Positions 1 through 12,602 of a DNA stretch of 64,000 nt are shown here, one piece after another (the stretch's first letter is position 1; each line of letters opens with the position of its first letter). A model generated the notes under the pieces. The model did not search any database. It saw only the letters and a list, made by a program, of their open reading frames with translations, and was not told the DNA's origin. Source of the DNA: Reticulitermes speratus (Eukaryota; Arthropoda; Insecta; Blattodea; Rhinotermitidae). The translations under genes and the position numbers were made by a program. The DNA lies in NCBI GenBank assembly GCA_021186555.1, contig JAJKFL010000237.1, positions 2,252,558-2,316,557 of the forward strand, read 5' to 3'.

Positions 1-149
1 TGACAGTGGTAGTACCACACGTGTCTGACAGTGGTAGTACCACACGTGCCTGACAGTGGTAGTACCACACGTGTCTGGCAGTAGTAGTACCACACGTGCC
101 TGAGAGTGGTAGTACCACACGTGTCTGACAGTGGTAGTACCACACGTGC
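1..149. repeat. 25-bp tandem repeat, about 6 copies, cut by window edge
   Basis: The unit begins TGACAGTGGTAGTACCACAC and recurs every 25 bases. Each unit holds a small inverted repeat (GTGGT/ACCAC around AGT) and a CACGTG palindrome. Copies differ mainly by T/C near the unit end. The array begins before the window, so its true size is unknown. No coding role is visible. Confidence 0.95.
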
Positions 150-293
150 ATTACTTCTGTGTCGCCTGATGACAGCTTTATGTCACGCATGCAGCTACCT
201 TACTTGACGATGGCGACAAAACCACTCGCGGACTCTCACGGCATGAGAAGCTTTTGTTTTAATTAGAAAATGGAAGAAGTCCAATCTGATTTC

Positions 294-360
<67 letters not shown>

Positions 361-361
361 T
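294..361. repeat. (AGT)n trinucleotide microsatellite
   Basis: About 22 AGT triplets with one ATT interruption near 330. It encodes poly-Ser on the plus strand and poly-Thr on the minus strand, which creates short spurious open frames. No gene is supported. Confidence 0.95.
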
Positions 362-817
362 GGTAACATTTTACCACTGCAAACTACAGATATACTACAA
401 TTCCCCATCGTTTCAAAACTTCTACTTTTGGCGAATGTCAAATGAAATGAGAAAGACAGAGCAGGGCTTCGTCCTATTTAGACACGTGACCCCAAGAATT
501 ATAATTGGCCACGTGACCGTCATAAGACATATCGCCATCATATTCACGCGATGCTCCACTGAAACATTGTAACAATCGATAGTAACCGATCGCGGTCGAT
601 ACCGATCGATTCTTAACTGTGATTATCTGCAGTAATACATTTCTACAGACAGAAATTGAAAACAAAGGCGTCTAATTCAAATAATCTATATCAATCGATA
701 TCTACAAATATAAATGGACAATAATTAATACGAATCAATAATACTGACCGGTTGTGACTCGCTTATTCAGCAAATCACACCACGCACATTAAGTAAGGTA
801 GATCCATGTAGCACAGT
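362..817. other. Unique spacer with CACGTGACC pair and CGATA cluster
   Basis: No gene is recognised. Two CACGTGACC sites lie about 30 bp apart near 484 and 512. Three CGATA motifs occur at 577-581, 597-601 and 696-700 within a stretch rich in ATCGAT-like palindromes. Such sites can bind bHLH or insulator/DREF-type factors in insects, but nothing here proves a promoter. Confidence 0.4.
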
Positions 818-1140
818 CCTTCTTGAGAAGTTAGCAGAGCGTCAGCTAGTCAAAAAATTCCCCGCATTTTATGGAACCCTAACGTTCATTACCGCACTCA
901 CAACAGCCCGCCACCTGTCACTATCCTGACCCATATCAATCCAGTCCATGCCCTCCATCCCACTTCTTCAAGATCCATTTTAGCATTATCCTCCCATCTA
1001 CGCCTGGGTCTTCCAAGTGGTCTCCTTCCCTCAGGTCTCCCCACCAAAATCCTGTATGCACCTCTCCCCTCAAAGTAGATCCAGAAAATTTTAATTTCAA
1101 ACTCCAATTTCCTCAAACGCTTCCACGTAATTACCAATTA
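818..1140 (-). pseudogene. Non-LTR retrotransposon 3' end (RT C-terminus plus tail), truncated
   Basis: The minus strand from 1137 to 898 encodes a short frame containing [20 protein letters not shown] followed by a Glu-Asp-Asn and an acidic, Trp-rich segment. This is the familiar C-terminal signature of a widespread insect non-LTR reverse-transcriptase ORF. Below 898 the non-coding tail of the same element continues to about 818. The upstream RT catalytic domain is absent, so this is a 5'-truncated dead copy, as is normal for target-primed retrotransposition. Related tails are seen at 13375-13475 (same strand) and 31090-31385 (opposite strand). Family assignment is by recognition; the clade was not determined. 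Confidence 0.75.
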
Positions 1141-1202
1141 TCCAATAAGATTAAACAAAAAGGCAATCCAGACAGTTCAGCTGAACACCAAGAATGTAGA
1201 AT

Positions 1203-4200
1203 TACACAGACGTCTCTCATGACAGACACAAATCACAACAAACTTCACACCGCTGTACAGCCACTATTTGTGTTACACAGACGTCTCTCATGACAGACAC
1301 AAATCACAACAAACTTCACACCGCTGTACAGCCACTATTTGTGTTACACAGACGTCTCTCATGACAGACACAAATCACAACAAACTTCACACCGCTGTAC
1401 AGCCACTATTTGTGTTACACAGACGTCTCTCATGACAGACACAAATCACAACAAACTTCACACAGCTGTACAGCCACTATTTGTGTTACACAGACGTCTC
1501 TCGTGACAGACACAAATCACAACAAACTTCACACCGCTGTACAGCCACTATTTGTGTTACACAGACGTCTCTCGTGACAGACACAAATCACAACAAACTT
1601 CACACAGCTGTACAGCCACTATTTGTGTTACACAGACGTCTCTCGTGACAGACACAAATCACAACAAACTTCACACAGCTGTACAGCCACTATTTGTGTT
1701 ACACAGACGTCTCTCATGACAGACACAAATCACAACAAACTTCACACCGCTGTACAGCCACTATTTGTGTTACACAGACGTCTCTCGTGACAGACACAAA
1801 TCACAACAAACTTCACACAGCTGTACAGCCACTATTTGTGTTACACAGACGTCTCTCGTGACAGACACAAATCACAACAAACTTCACACAGCTGTACAGC
1901 CACTATTTGTGTTACACAGACGTCTCTCGTGACAGACACAAATCACAACAAACTTCACACAGCTGTACAGCCACTATTTGTGTTACACAGACGTCTCTCG
2001 TGACAGACACAAATCACAACAAACTTCACACAGCTGTACAGCCACTATTTGTGTTACACAGACGTCTCTCGTGACAGACACAAATCACAACAAACTTCAC
2101 ACAGCTGTACAGCCACTATTTGTGTTACACAGACGTCTCTCGTGACAGACACAAATCACAACAAACTTCACACAGCTGTACAGCCACTATTTGTGTTACA
2201 CAGACGTCTCTCATGACAGACACAAATCACAACAAACTTCACACCGCTGTACAGCCACTATTTGTGTTACACAGACGTCTCTCGTGACAGACACAAATCA
2301 CAACAAACTTCACACAGCTGTACAGCCACTATTTGTGTTACACAGACGTCTCTCGTGACAGACACAAATCACAACAAACTTCACACAGCTGTACAGCCAC
2401 TATTTGTGTTACACAGACGTCTCTCATGACAGACACAAATCACAACAAACTTCACACCGCTGTACAGCCACTATTTGTGTTACACAGACGTCTCTCGTGA
2501 CAGACACAAATCACAACAAACTTCACACAGCTGTACAGCCACTATTTGTGTTACACAGACGTCTCTCGTGACAGACACAAATCACAACAAACTTCACACA
2601 GCTGTACAGCCACTATTTGTGTTACACAGACGTCTCTCATGACAGACACAAATCACAACAAACTTCACACGCTGTACAGCCACTATTTGTGTTACACAGA
2701 CGTCTCTCATGACAGACACAAATCACAACAAACTTCACACCGCTGTACAGCCACTATTTGTGTTACACAGACGTCTCTCATGACAGACACAAATCACAAC
2801 AAACTTCACACGCTGTACAGCCACTATTTGTGTTACACAGACGTCTCTCATGACAGACACAAATCACAACAAACTTCACACACGCTGTACAGCCACTATT
2901 TGTGTTACACAGACGTCTCTCATGACAGACACAAATCACAACAAACTTCACACCGCTGTACAGCCACTATTTGTGTTACACAGACGTCTCTCATGACAGA
3001 CACAAATCACAACAAACTTCACACCGCTGTACAGCCACTATTTGTGTTACACAGACGTCTCTCATGACAGACACAAATCACAACAAACTTCACACCGCTG
3101 TACAGCCACTATTTGTGTTACACAGACGTCTCTCATGACAGACACAAATCACAACAAACTTCACACCGCTGTACAGCCACTATTTGTGTTACACAGACGT
3201 CTCTCATGACAGACACAAATCACAACAACTTCACACCGCTGTACAGCCACTATTTGTGTTACACAGACGTCTCTCTGACAGCACAAATACACAACAAACT
3301 TCACACCGCTGTACAGCCACTATTTGTGTTACACAGACGTCTCTCAGACAGACCAAATCACAACAAACTTCACACGCTGTACAGCCACTATTTGTGTTAC
3401 ACAGACGTCTCTCATGACAGACACAAATCACAACAACTTCACACCGCTGTACAGCACTATTTGTGTTACACAGACGTCTCTCATGACAGACACAAATCAC
3501 AACAAACTTCACACCGCTGTACAGCCACTATTTGTGTTACACAGACGTCTCTCATGACAGACACAAATCACAACAAACTTCACACCGCTGTACAGCCACT
3601 ATTTGTGTTACACAGACGTCTCTCATACAGACACAAATCACAACAAAACTTCACACCGCTGTACAGCCACTATTTGTGTTACACAGACGTCTCTCATGAC
3701 AGACACAAATCAAACAAACTTCACACCGCTGTACAGCCACTATTTGTGTTACACAGACGTCTCTCATGACAGACACAAATCACAACAAACTTCACACCGC
3801 TGTACAGCCACTATTTGTGTTACACAGACGTCTCTCATGACAGACACAAATCACAACAAACTTCACACCGCTGTACAGCCACTATTTGTGTTACACAGAC
3901 GCTCTCATGACAGACACAAATCACAACAAACTTCACACCGCTGTACAGCCACTATTTGTGTTACACAGACGTCTCTCATGACAGACACAAATCACAACAA
4001 ACTTCACACCGCTGTACAGCCACTATTTGTGTTACACAGACGTCTCTCATGACAGACACAAATCACAACAAACTTCACACCGCTGTACAGCCACTATTTG
4101 TGTTACACAGACGTCTCTCATGACAGACACAAATCACAACAAACTTCACACCGCTGTACAGCCACTATTTGTGTTACACAGACGTCTCTCATGACAGACA

Positions 4201-4779
4201 CAAATCACAACAAACTTCACACCGCTGTACAGCCACTATTTGTGTTACACAGACGTCTCTCATGACAGACACAAATCACAACAAACTTCACACCTGCTGT
4301 ACAGCCACTAATTGTTGTTGTTACACAGACGTCTCTCATGACAGACACAAATAACAACAAACTTCACACCGCTGTACAGCCACTATTTGTGTTACACAGA
4401 CGTCTCTCATGACAGACACAAATAACAACAAACTTCACACCGCTGTACAGCCACTATTTGTGTTACACAGACGCTTCCACAATACACTCACACCGCTGTA
4501 CAGCACTATTTTACACAGATCTACTCATGACAGACACATATACAACAAACTCACACGCTGTACAGCCACTATTTGTGTTACACAGACGTCTCTCATGACA
4601 GACACAAATCACAACAAACTTCACACCGCTGTACAGCCACTATTTGTGTTACACAGACGTCTCTCATGACAGACACAAATACAACAACTCACCCGCTGTA
4701 CAGCCACATTTTGTTACACAGACGTCTCTCATGCAAACACAATACAACAACTTCACACCGCTGTCAGCCACTATTTGTG
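1203..4779. repeat. 71-bp minisatellite, about 50 copies
   Basis: The unit begins ACACAGACGTCTCTCATGAC and ends CCACTATTTGTGTT. Two linked variants exist: CATGAC with CACCGCTG, and CGTGAC with CACAGCTG. The second dominates 1500-2640, where a G-type, G-type, C-type order recurs, while the flanks are almost purely the first type. Single-base losses cluster at 3240-3760 and 4290-4780, and the right edge decays. Because 71 is not divisible by three, open frames cross the array only in pieces; the repeated peptides ([12 protein letters not shown] and similar) are not considered coding. Confidence 0.97.
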
Positions 4780-5267
4780 CCCCATTTTACGAGAAGTGCC
4801 CATTTGACTTTTCGAACTCCAAACAACAATCAAATCACTACAAACCGAACACCACTGTCCTTCCCGTATGTCCCGTTCCACTATCTACCGGACACTCATT
4901 TAGCGACTAACGTATTTCGCAGTTATACTCAGTTCTCCGGTCAAATTCTGAACTAATACGACACCACGGAGGTTTCCTCCCACGCAGTGTCGTAATTACG
5001 TTTTCTGACGTCCGCAGTCAATAATCACAATGGTCGCCCCTAATACAAATTACGAACTTCAAAAATTCGCCATTATTTATTGAATTTCCTTATATCGACT
5101 ATTTAATTACTAATTTTTGTGCGCAGAAAAACCAAATTTTTCATTTTAAAATGTTAATTTCGCGGCCCTAGTTTTTGCCACGTTCGACTCTGCTGCCCGG
5201 GGAAGAAGCACCATTCACCCCCCCCCCCCAGCTAAGCCCCTGCTTCCATGTCTTTCAGTGATCCTAG
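4780..5267. other. AT-rich spacer with stem-loop and C-tract
   Basis: No gene is recognised. It contains the stem-loop at 4958-4993 and a 12-base C tract at 5218-5229 just before the 34-bp array. Confidence 0.6.
4958..4993. other. Nested stem-loop
   Basis: The outer arms ACGACAC (4958-4964) and GTGTCGT (4987-4993) pair perfectly, and the inner arms GGAGG (4968-4972) and CCTCC (4976-4980) pair around TTT. With one bulge the outer stem extends several more bases into the AT-rich flanks. Function is unknown; it may be the end of a small mobile element. Confidence 0.5.
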
Positions 5268-8200
5268 CGACATACCGCTATACACTGCATGGTCTGGCTA
5301 CTGACATACCGCTATACATTGCATGGTCTGGCTACTGACATACCGTTATACACTGCATGGTCCGGCTACTGACATACCGTTATACACTGCATGGTCTGGC
5401 TACTGACATACCGTTATACACTGCATGGTCTGGCTACTGACATACCGTTATACACTGCATGGTCTGGCTACTGACATACCGCTATACACTGCATGGTCTG
5501 GCTACTGACATACCGTTATACACTGCATGGTCTGGCTACTGACATACCGTTATACACTGCATGGTCTGGCTACTGACATACCGCTATACACTGCATGGTC
5601 TGGCTACTGACATACCGTTATACACTGCATGGTCTGGCTACTGACATACCGTTATACACGGCATGGTCTGGCTACTGACATACCGTTATACACTGCATGG
5701 TCTGGCTACTGACATACCGTTATACACTGCATGGTCTGGCTACTGACATACCGTTATACACTGCATGGTCTGGCTACTGACATACCGTTATACACTGCAT
5801 GGTCTGGCTACTGACATACCGTTATACACTGCATGGTCTGGCTACTGACATACCGTTATATACTGCATGGTCTGGCTACTGACAAACCGCTATACACTGC
5901 TGGTCTGGCTACTGACATACCGCTATACACTGCATGGTCTGGCTACTGACATACCGTTATACACTGCATGGTCTGGCTACTGACATACGTTATACACTGC
6001 ATGGTCTGGCTACTGACATACCGTTATACACTGCATGGCTGGCTCGACATACCGTTAACACTGCATGGTCTGGCTACTAACATACCGCTATACACTGCAT
6101 GGTCTGGCTACTGACATACCGTAATATACTGCATGGTCTGGCTACTAACATACCGCTATACACTGCATGGTCTGGCTACTGACATACCGCTATACACTGC
6201 ATGGTCTGGCTACTGACATACCGCTATACACTGCATGGTCTGGCTACTGACATACCGTTATACACTGCATGGTCTGGCTACTAACATACCGTTATACACT
6301 GCATGGTATGGCTACTGACATACCGCTATACACTGCATGGTCTGGCTACTGACATACCGCTATACACTGCATGGTCTGGCTACTGACATACCGCTATACA
6401 CTGCATGGTCTGGCTACTAACATACCGTTATACACTGCATGGTCTGGCTACTAACATACTGTTATACACTGCATGGTCTGGCTACTGACATAACGCTATA
6501 CACTGCATGGTCTGGCTACTAACATACCGCTATACACTGCATGGTCTGGCTACTGACATACCGCTATACACTGCATGGTCTGGCTACTGACATACCGCTA
6601 TACACTGCATGGTCTGGCTACTAACATACCGCTATACACTGCATGGTCTGGCTACTAACATAACGCTATACACTGCATGGTCTGGCTACTGACATACCGC
6701 TATACACTGCATGGTCTGGCTACTAACATACCGCTATACACTGCATGGTCTGGCTACTGACATACCCTATCACGTATGTCTGGCTACTGACATACCGCTA
6801 TACACGCATGGTCTGGCTACTAACATACCGCTATACACTGCATGGTCTGGCTACTAACATATCGCTATACACTGCATGGTCTGGCTACTGACATACCGCA
6901 TACACTGCATGGTCTGGCTACTAACATACCGCTATACACTGCATGGTCTGGCTACTGACATACCGCTATACACTGCATGGTCTGGCTACTGACATACCGC
7001 TATACACGCATGGTCTGGCTACTAACATACCGCTATACACTGCATGGTCTGGCTACTGACATACCGCTATACACTGCATGGTCTGGCTACTGACATACCG
7101 CTATACACTGCATGGTCTGGCTACTAACATAACGCTATACACTGCATGGTCTGGCTACTAACATACGCTAACACTGCATGGTCTGGCTACTAACATAACG
7201 CTATACACTGCATGGTCTGGCTACTGACATACCGCTATACACTGCATGGTCTGGCTACTAACATACGCTATACACTCATGGTCTGGCTACTGACATACCG
7301 CTATACACTGCATGTCTGGCTACTGACATACCGCTGTACACTGCATGGTCTGGCTCTAACATACCGCTATACACTGCATGTCTGGCATACTGACATACCG
7401 CTCAAACACTGCATGGTCTGGCTACTGACATACCGCGATACACTGCATGGTCTGGCTACTAACATACCGCTATACACTGCATGGTCTGGCTTACTGACAT
7501 ACCGCTATACAACTGCATGGTCTGGCTATGACATACCGCTATACACTGCATGGTCTGGCTACTAACATACCGCTATACACTGCATGGTCTGGCTACTGAC
7601 ATACCGCTATACACTGCATGGTCTGGCTACTGACATACCGCTATACACTGCATGGTCTGGCTACTAACATACCTTTATACACTGCATGGTCTGGCTACTA
7701 ACATACTGTTATACACTGCATGGTCTGGCTACTGACATAACGCTATACACTGCATGGTCTGGCTACTAACATACCGCTATACACTGCATGGTCTGGCTAC
7801 TGACATACCGCTATACACTGCATGGTCTGGCTACTGACATACCGCTATACACTGCATGGTCTGGCTACTAACATACCGCTATACACTGCATGGTCTGGCT
7901 ACTAACATAACGCTATACACTGCATGGTCTGGCTACTGACATACCGCTATACACTGCATGGTCTGGCTACTAACATACCGCTATACACTGCATGGTCTGG
8001 CTACTGACATACCGCTATACACTGTATGGTCTGGCTACTGACATACCGCTATACACTGCATGGTCTGGCTACTAACATACCGCTATACACTGCATGGTCT
8101 GGCTACTAACATATCGCTATACACTGCATGGTCTGGCTACTGACATACCGCTATACACTGCATGGTCTGGCTACTAACATACCGCTATACACTGCATGGT

Positions 8201-9232
8201 CTGGCTACTGACATACCGCTATACACTGCATGGTCTGGCTACTGACATACCGCTATACACTGCATGGTCTGGCTACTAACATACCGCTATACACTGCATG
8301 GTCTGGCTACTGACATACCGCTATACACTGCATGGTCTGGCTACTGACATACCGCTATACACTGCATGGTCTGGCTACTAACATAACGCTATACACTGCA
8401 TGGTCTGGCTACTAACATACCGCTATACACTGCATGGTCTGGCTACTAACATAACGCTATACACTGCATGGTCTGGCTACTGACATACCGCTATACACTG
8501 CATGGTCTGGCTACTAACATACCGCTATACACTGCATGGTCTGGCTACTGACATACCGCTATACACTGCATGGTCTGGCTACTGACATACCGCTATACAC
8601 TGCATGGTCTGGCTACTAACATACCGCTATACACTGCATGGTCTGGCTACTGACATACCGCTATACACTGCATGGTCTGGCTACTGACATACCGCTATAC
8701 ACTGCATGGTCTGGCTACTAACATACCGCTATACACTGCATGGTCTGGCTACTGACATACCGCTATACACTGCATGGTCTGGCTACTGACATACCGCTAT
8801 ACACTGCATGGTCTGGCTACTAACATACCGCTATACACTGTTGGTCTGGCTACTGACATACCGCTATACACTGCATGGTCTGGCTACTGACATACCGCTA
8901 TACACTGCATGGTCTGGCTACTAACATACCGCTATACACTGCATGGTCTGGCTACTGACATACCGCTATACACTGCATGGTCTGGCTACTGACATACCGC
9001 TATACACTGCATGGTCTGGCTACTAACATACCGCTATACACTGCATGGTCTGGCTACTGACATACCGCTATACACTGCATGGTCTGGCTACTGACATACC
9101 GCTATACACTGCATGGTCTGGCTACTAACATACCGCTATACACTGCATGGTCTGGCTACTGACATACCGCTATACACTGCATGGTCTGGCTACTAACATA
9201 CCGCTATACACTGCATGGTCTGGCTACTAACA
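5268..9232. repeat. 34-bp minisatellite with higher-order structure, about 117 copies
   Basis: The unit contains ACATACCGCTATACACTGCA followed by TGGTCTGGCTACTG. The variable sites are CCGTT or CCGCT, and ACTGAC or ACTAAC. The left part (5.3-6.1 kb) is mostly CCGTT and the right part mostly CCGCT. From about 8509 to 9150 the order GAC, GAC, AAC repeats strictly, giving a 102-bp higher-order unit. A rare variant string near 6453-6860 recurs near 7700-8110. Indels concentrate at 5990-6060 and 6760-7560. Confidence 0.97.
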
Positions 9233-9984
9233 CATCCTTTCCCATTCCTTATCATCCTATCATTCTACTGCATATACGTAGTTTCAGCAACTGTCAGCAT
9301 CGTTAAATAAACAACGAATACAAACACACGTTTCAGAGGAAGATCGTAGACGATTAACAGCTATTACAACTTCTTCTTGTACTGCTTTACCCTTGAAGAT
9401 GGGACCAATAAGTTGTCCCGAAACGTCGTTAACTAACTACCAATCTATGCTCAGTAACATCACAGAAGAGCGAAGATCTCGTGTTACGTCAAGTACCCAA
9501 CGTCCGCCATTCGTGCTGCACAGCGCGCGGTCCATTTAGTCCCCCGTTCACACGACACGTGACACCACTTAACGAATAACAAAGTTCAGCCTACAGTGAC
9601 AGCTCTGGCCTCTCCCCTCCTTTATCCAAGTTACGTCATCATCACGTGACGGCGGTCTTCCCTCACAATGTTTCATGACGGGGACTACCCGACCTGCCTG
9701 GCTATAATCACCTTAGTTTAGCTTGACGTACCTTATGACGGCGCTGTGGGCGAGTCGGAAGGTGCAGCTGTGTCACGTGCCTCCGTGACGCCTGCTGTCG
9801 TCGTGGCGGCAGATCACCGACTGAATGTGGCTCACAGGCGCAGGCAGCATCCCACCATACACAGCTGCGCGCGCACACTCCGTCTGCAAACCGCACCAAA
9901 TGCTGTGTTTAAGATAAGACTTACTTGAACACGTCACAAGGAACAGCCTTTTGCAGACTAATTATTTTCTGTCGAATGCTCCCA
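9233..9984. other. Spacer with hammerhead-like motif
   Basis: No gene is recognised. The motif at 9393-9427 is listed separately. The rest, including a GC-rich part near 9500-9900, shows only short frames with no familiar protein. Confidence 0.5.
9393..9427 (+). ncRNA. Degenerate mini-hammerhead-like motif
   Basis: The stretch reads TTGAAGA, then GGGAC and GTCCC arms closing a loop, then CGAAACGTC. This fits the hammerhead core order CUGANGA, stem II, GAAA with almost no stem III, except that the first core C is U. Stem I is weak. It resembles the short-stem-III hammerheads linked to Penelope-like elements. Activity of this copy is doubtful. Confidence 0.4.
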
Positions 9985-10205
9985 TCTTCCAAAAAGCATT
10001 GCTTTTCAGGCTTTGCCGTCTGTCCTCATAGAAGCACGCGTACTGAGCACTGGTGGAATGACACTGACAGGGGGAATAGCAATAGTCGTAGAAAAGCCTG
10101 TCCCAGTGCCACTTCGTCCACCAATCAACTCATATTGACTGGACAGGAATCGAACCTGGGCCTCCGCGGTGAGAGCCTGGCCATCGCCTGAGCCATGGCA
10201 CGGCC
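9985..10205 (-). mobile_element. tRNA-derived SINE, minus strand
   Basis: On the minus strand the head reads TGGCTCAGGCGATGG (A-box-like, rc of about 10182-10197) and AGGTTCGATTCCTG (B box, rc of about 10145-10158), followed by a non-tRNA body. The tRNA-like head cannot fold into a full modern tRNA, so it is called a SINE, not a tRNA gene. It is a different family from the SINEs at 19800 and 21091. Confidence 0.65.
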
Positions 10206-10234
10206 GACATATACAGACTGATATGAATTCGAAT

Positions 10235-11399
10235 TATATAAAGACCCAGTCCGTACCGCGCAGTAAACACACTCCGTCTCAGTTATACAAACCAGTCAGT
10301 TAATGTTGTACAGTGAAATAATCGCTGTTTGTTCTGAGATCCACACAAAACACATAAATACAGTCGTACCGCGCAGTAAACACACTCCGTCTCAGTTATA
10401 CAAACCAGTCAGTTAATGCTGTACAGTGAAATAATCGCTGTTTGTTCTGAGATCCACACAAAACAATAAATACAGTCCGTACCGCGCAGTAAACACACTC
10501 CGTCTCAGTTATACAAACCAGTCAGTTAATGTTGTACAGTGAAATAATCGCTGTTTGTTCTGAGATCCACACAAAACACATAAATACAGTCCGTACCGCG
10601 CAGTAAACACACTCCGTCTCAGTTATACAAACCAGTCAGTTAATGTTGTACAGTGAAATAATCGCTGTTTGTTCTGAGATCCACACAAAACAATAAATAC
10701 AGTCCGTACCGCGCAGTAAACACACTCCGTCTCAGTTATACAAACCAGTCAGTTAATGCTGTACAGTGAAATAATCGCTGTTTGTTCTGAGATCCACACA
10801 AAACACATAAATACAGTCCGTACCGCGCAGTAAACACACTCCGTCTCAGTTATACAAACCAGTCAGTTAATGTTGTACAGTGAAATAATCGCTGTTTGTT
10901 CTGAGATCCACACAAAACACATAAATACAGTCCGTACCGCGCAGTAAACACACTCCGTCTCAGTTATACAAACCAGTCAGTTAATGTGTTACAGTGAAAT
11001 AATCGCTGTTTGTTCTGAGATCCACACAAAACACATAAATACAGTCCGTACCGCGCAGTAAACACACTCCGTCCTCAGTTATTACAAACCAGTCAATTGT
11101 TTACAGTGAAATAATCGTGTGTTCTGAGATCACACAAAACACTAATCAGTCGTTCGCGCAAACACACTCGTTCAGTTATAAAACGATAGCAGTTAATTCG
11201 CTTACAGTGAAATAATCGCTGTTTGTTCTGAGATCCACACAAAACACATAAATACAGACCGTACCGCGCAGTAAACACACTCCGTCTCCGTTATACAAAC
11301 CAGTCAGTTAATGCTGTACAGTGAAATAATCGCTGTTTGTTCTGAGATCCACACAAAACACATAAATACAGTCCGTACCGCGCAGTAAACACACTCCGT
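10235..11399 (+). repeat. 114-bp tandem array (left arm), about 10 copies with TATA-like leader
   Basis: The unit begins ACCGCGCAGTAAACACACTC and ends ATAAATACAGTCCGT. The first unit is preceded by TATATAAAGAC (10235-10245). Copies differ by 1-2 bases; an indel-rich copy lies at 11060-11190. The same unit recurs inverted at 13617-14374, so the two arrays form inverted arms about 2.2 kb apart. Confidence 0.95.
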
Positions 11400-11843
11400 C
11401 AACTGCACTGATTTTTACGAAACTCACAATTGTTAAGCGAAATTACGTGGCAACATCGCATATCGGATTTCATCAAAATCGGTTAAAAACGTGTAAATTA
11501 CAGGCAGAAATTAATTTGCGCCATAAGTTTGGTATGATTGTAACTAAGTCGATTTGAAGGCACTTAAGACACTCATGCTTACGCGACAGCGTTATGTGAA
11601 GAACTCCAGATTGTACCAAACTCCGACAGTTGGTCTACTGACAGTCAAAGGACAGACAGACAGACAGACCGCCTTAAAAACATCGTTCCCACACATAGCC
11701 TTCTATCTGTACCTCGCACACAAAGCCTAAGTTATTACTTAGAAGCTCAGCTCCTTGTGTTCCTGTCACGTGACCGATATTCCGAATCACGGACTGTGTG
11801 CTCAGGTTCACAACAGCTGTAGAGTTTTAAGCTTCCGTTTGTA
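11400..11843. other. Spacer, probable dispersed-repeat debris
   Basis: No gene. A short (GACA)n patch lies near 11650-11670. The stretch ACTGATTTTTACGAAACTCA and its followers look like the body of a dispersed element, but no ends were identified. Confidence 0.35.
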
Positions 11844-11905
11844 GTCAGACAACATCTGGCCGGTGTGCCGCTAGTGCACTGCACACCGGCCAGATGTTGT
11901 CTGAC
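11844..11905. other. Perfect 25-bp inverted repeat (hairpin)
   Basis: Arms 11844-11868 and 11881-11905 are exact reverse complements, separated by a 12-base loop that itself holds AGTGCACT. Perfect identity suggests a recent origin or maintenance. No target-site duplication was found. It could be a foldback element, a cruciform or a small-RNA precursor; the sequence does not decide. Confidence 0.85.
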
Positions 11906-12332
11906 ACTTTTGTAATAGTTTCTATATCTTTCAGTCAACTACTGTCATAAGCCTTTACTGACTATTAGCTCTTGTTGTTGACAATTCACAATCAGCAGTT
12001 GTCAGCCATCTTGCTGAACTAGAAGCCGCAGTTCGACAAATGTAACTCGACAAAAAGCCCACCAATATTTATAGTTACGACAACGATAATGAGTCGTCAG
12101 AAATACGCATGTGACGATGATGAAGATTGTACATCATAAGCCAACGGTTACAAATATGGCGATCGTGCGAATCTTGATGGATTACATCCGACATGTTGTA
12201 TTGCCAAGAGACTCTTACTTAAGTTGCAAAAATAAAGCAATTAAACAAATTAAATAATTTTACTACTTCGGATAGTGTGTATCGTATATAAATAATTGCA
12301 AATTACATAACAAGCTACCAATGTTTAAAATA
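11906..12332. other. AT-rich spacer
   Basis: No gene is recognised. AATAAA occurs near 12230, without a convincing upstream reading frame. Confidence 0.4.
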
Positions 12333-12602
12333 TGTGTAACGGCTGTCGGTAGTACGGCTGTGTACGTGTACCTGTCGGTACGTGTGACGACTGTCGGTAC
12401 GTGTGACGCTGTCGGTACGTGTGACGACTGTCGGTACGTGTGACGGACTGTCGGTACGTGTGACGACTGTCGGTACGTGTGACGACTGTCGGTACGTGTG
12501 ACGACTGTCGGTACGTGTGACGACTGTCGGTACGTGTAACGACTGTCGGTACGTTGTGACGACTGTCGGTACGTGTAACGACTGTCGGTACGTGTGACAG
12601 AC
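12333..12602. repeat. 19-bp minisatellite, about 14 copies
   Basis: The unit is close to TGTCGGTACGTGTGACGAC, with GTAAC/GTGAC variants and several 1-base indels. The minus strand gives Thr/Ser/Arg-rich frames (RHTYRQSSHV-like) that are array artefacts. Confidence 0.93.

Noticed and set aside
195..572. Poly-Thr and poly-Ser proteins
   Set aside because: Caused by the (AGT)n microsatellite.
10140..10200. tRNA genes at A/B-box matches (also near 19980, 21100, 30930, 32525)
   Set aside because: Each is the head of a SINE with a non-tRNA body; no complete cloverleaf is evident.
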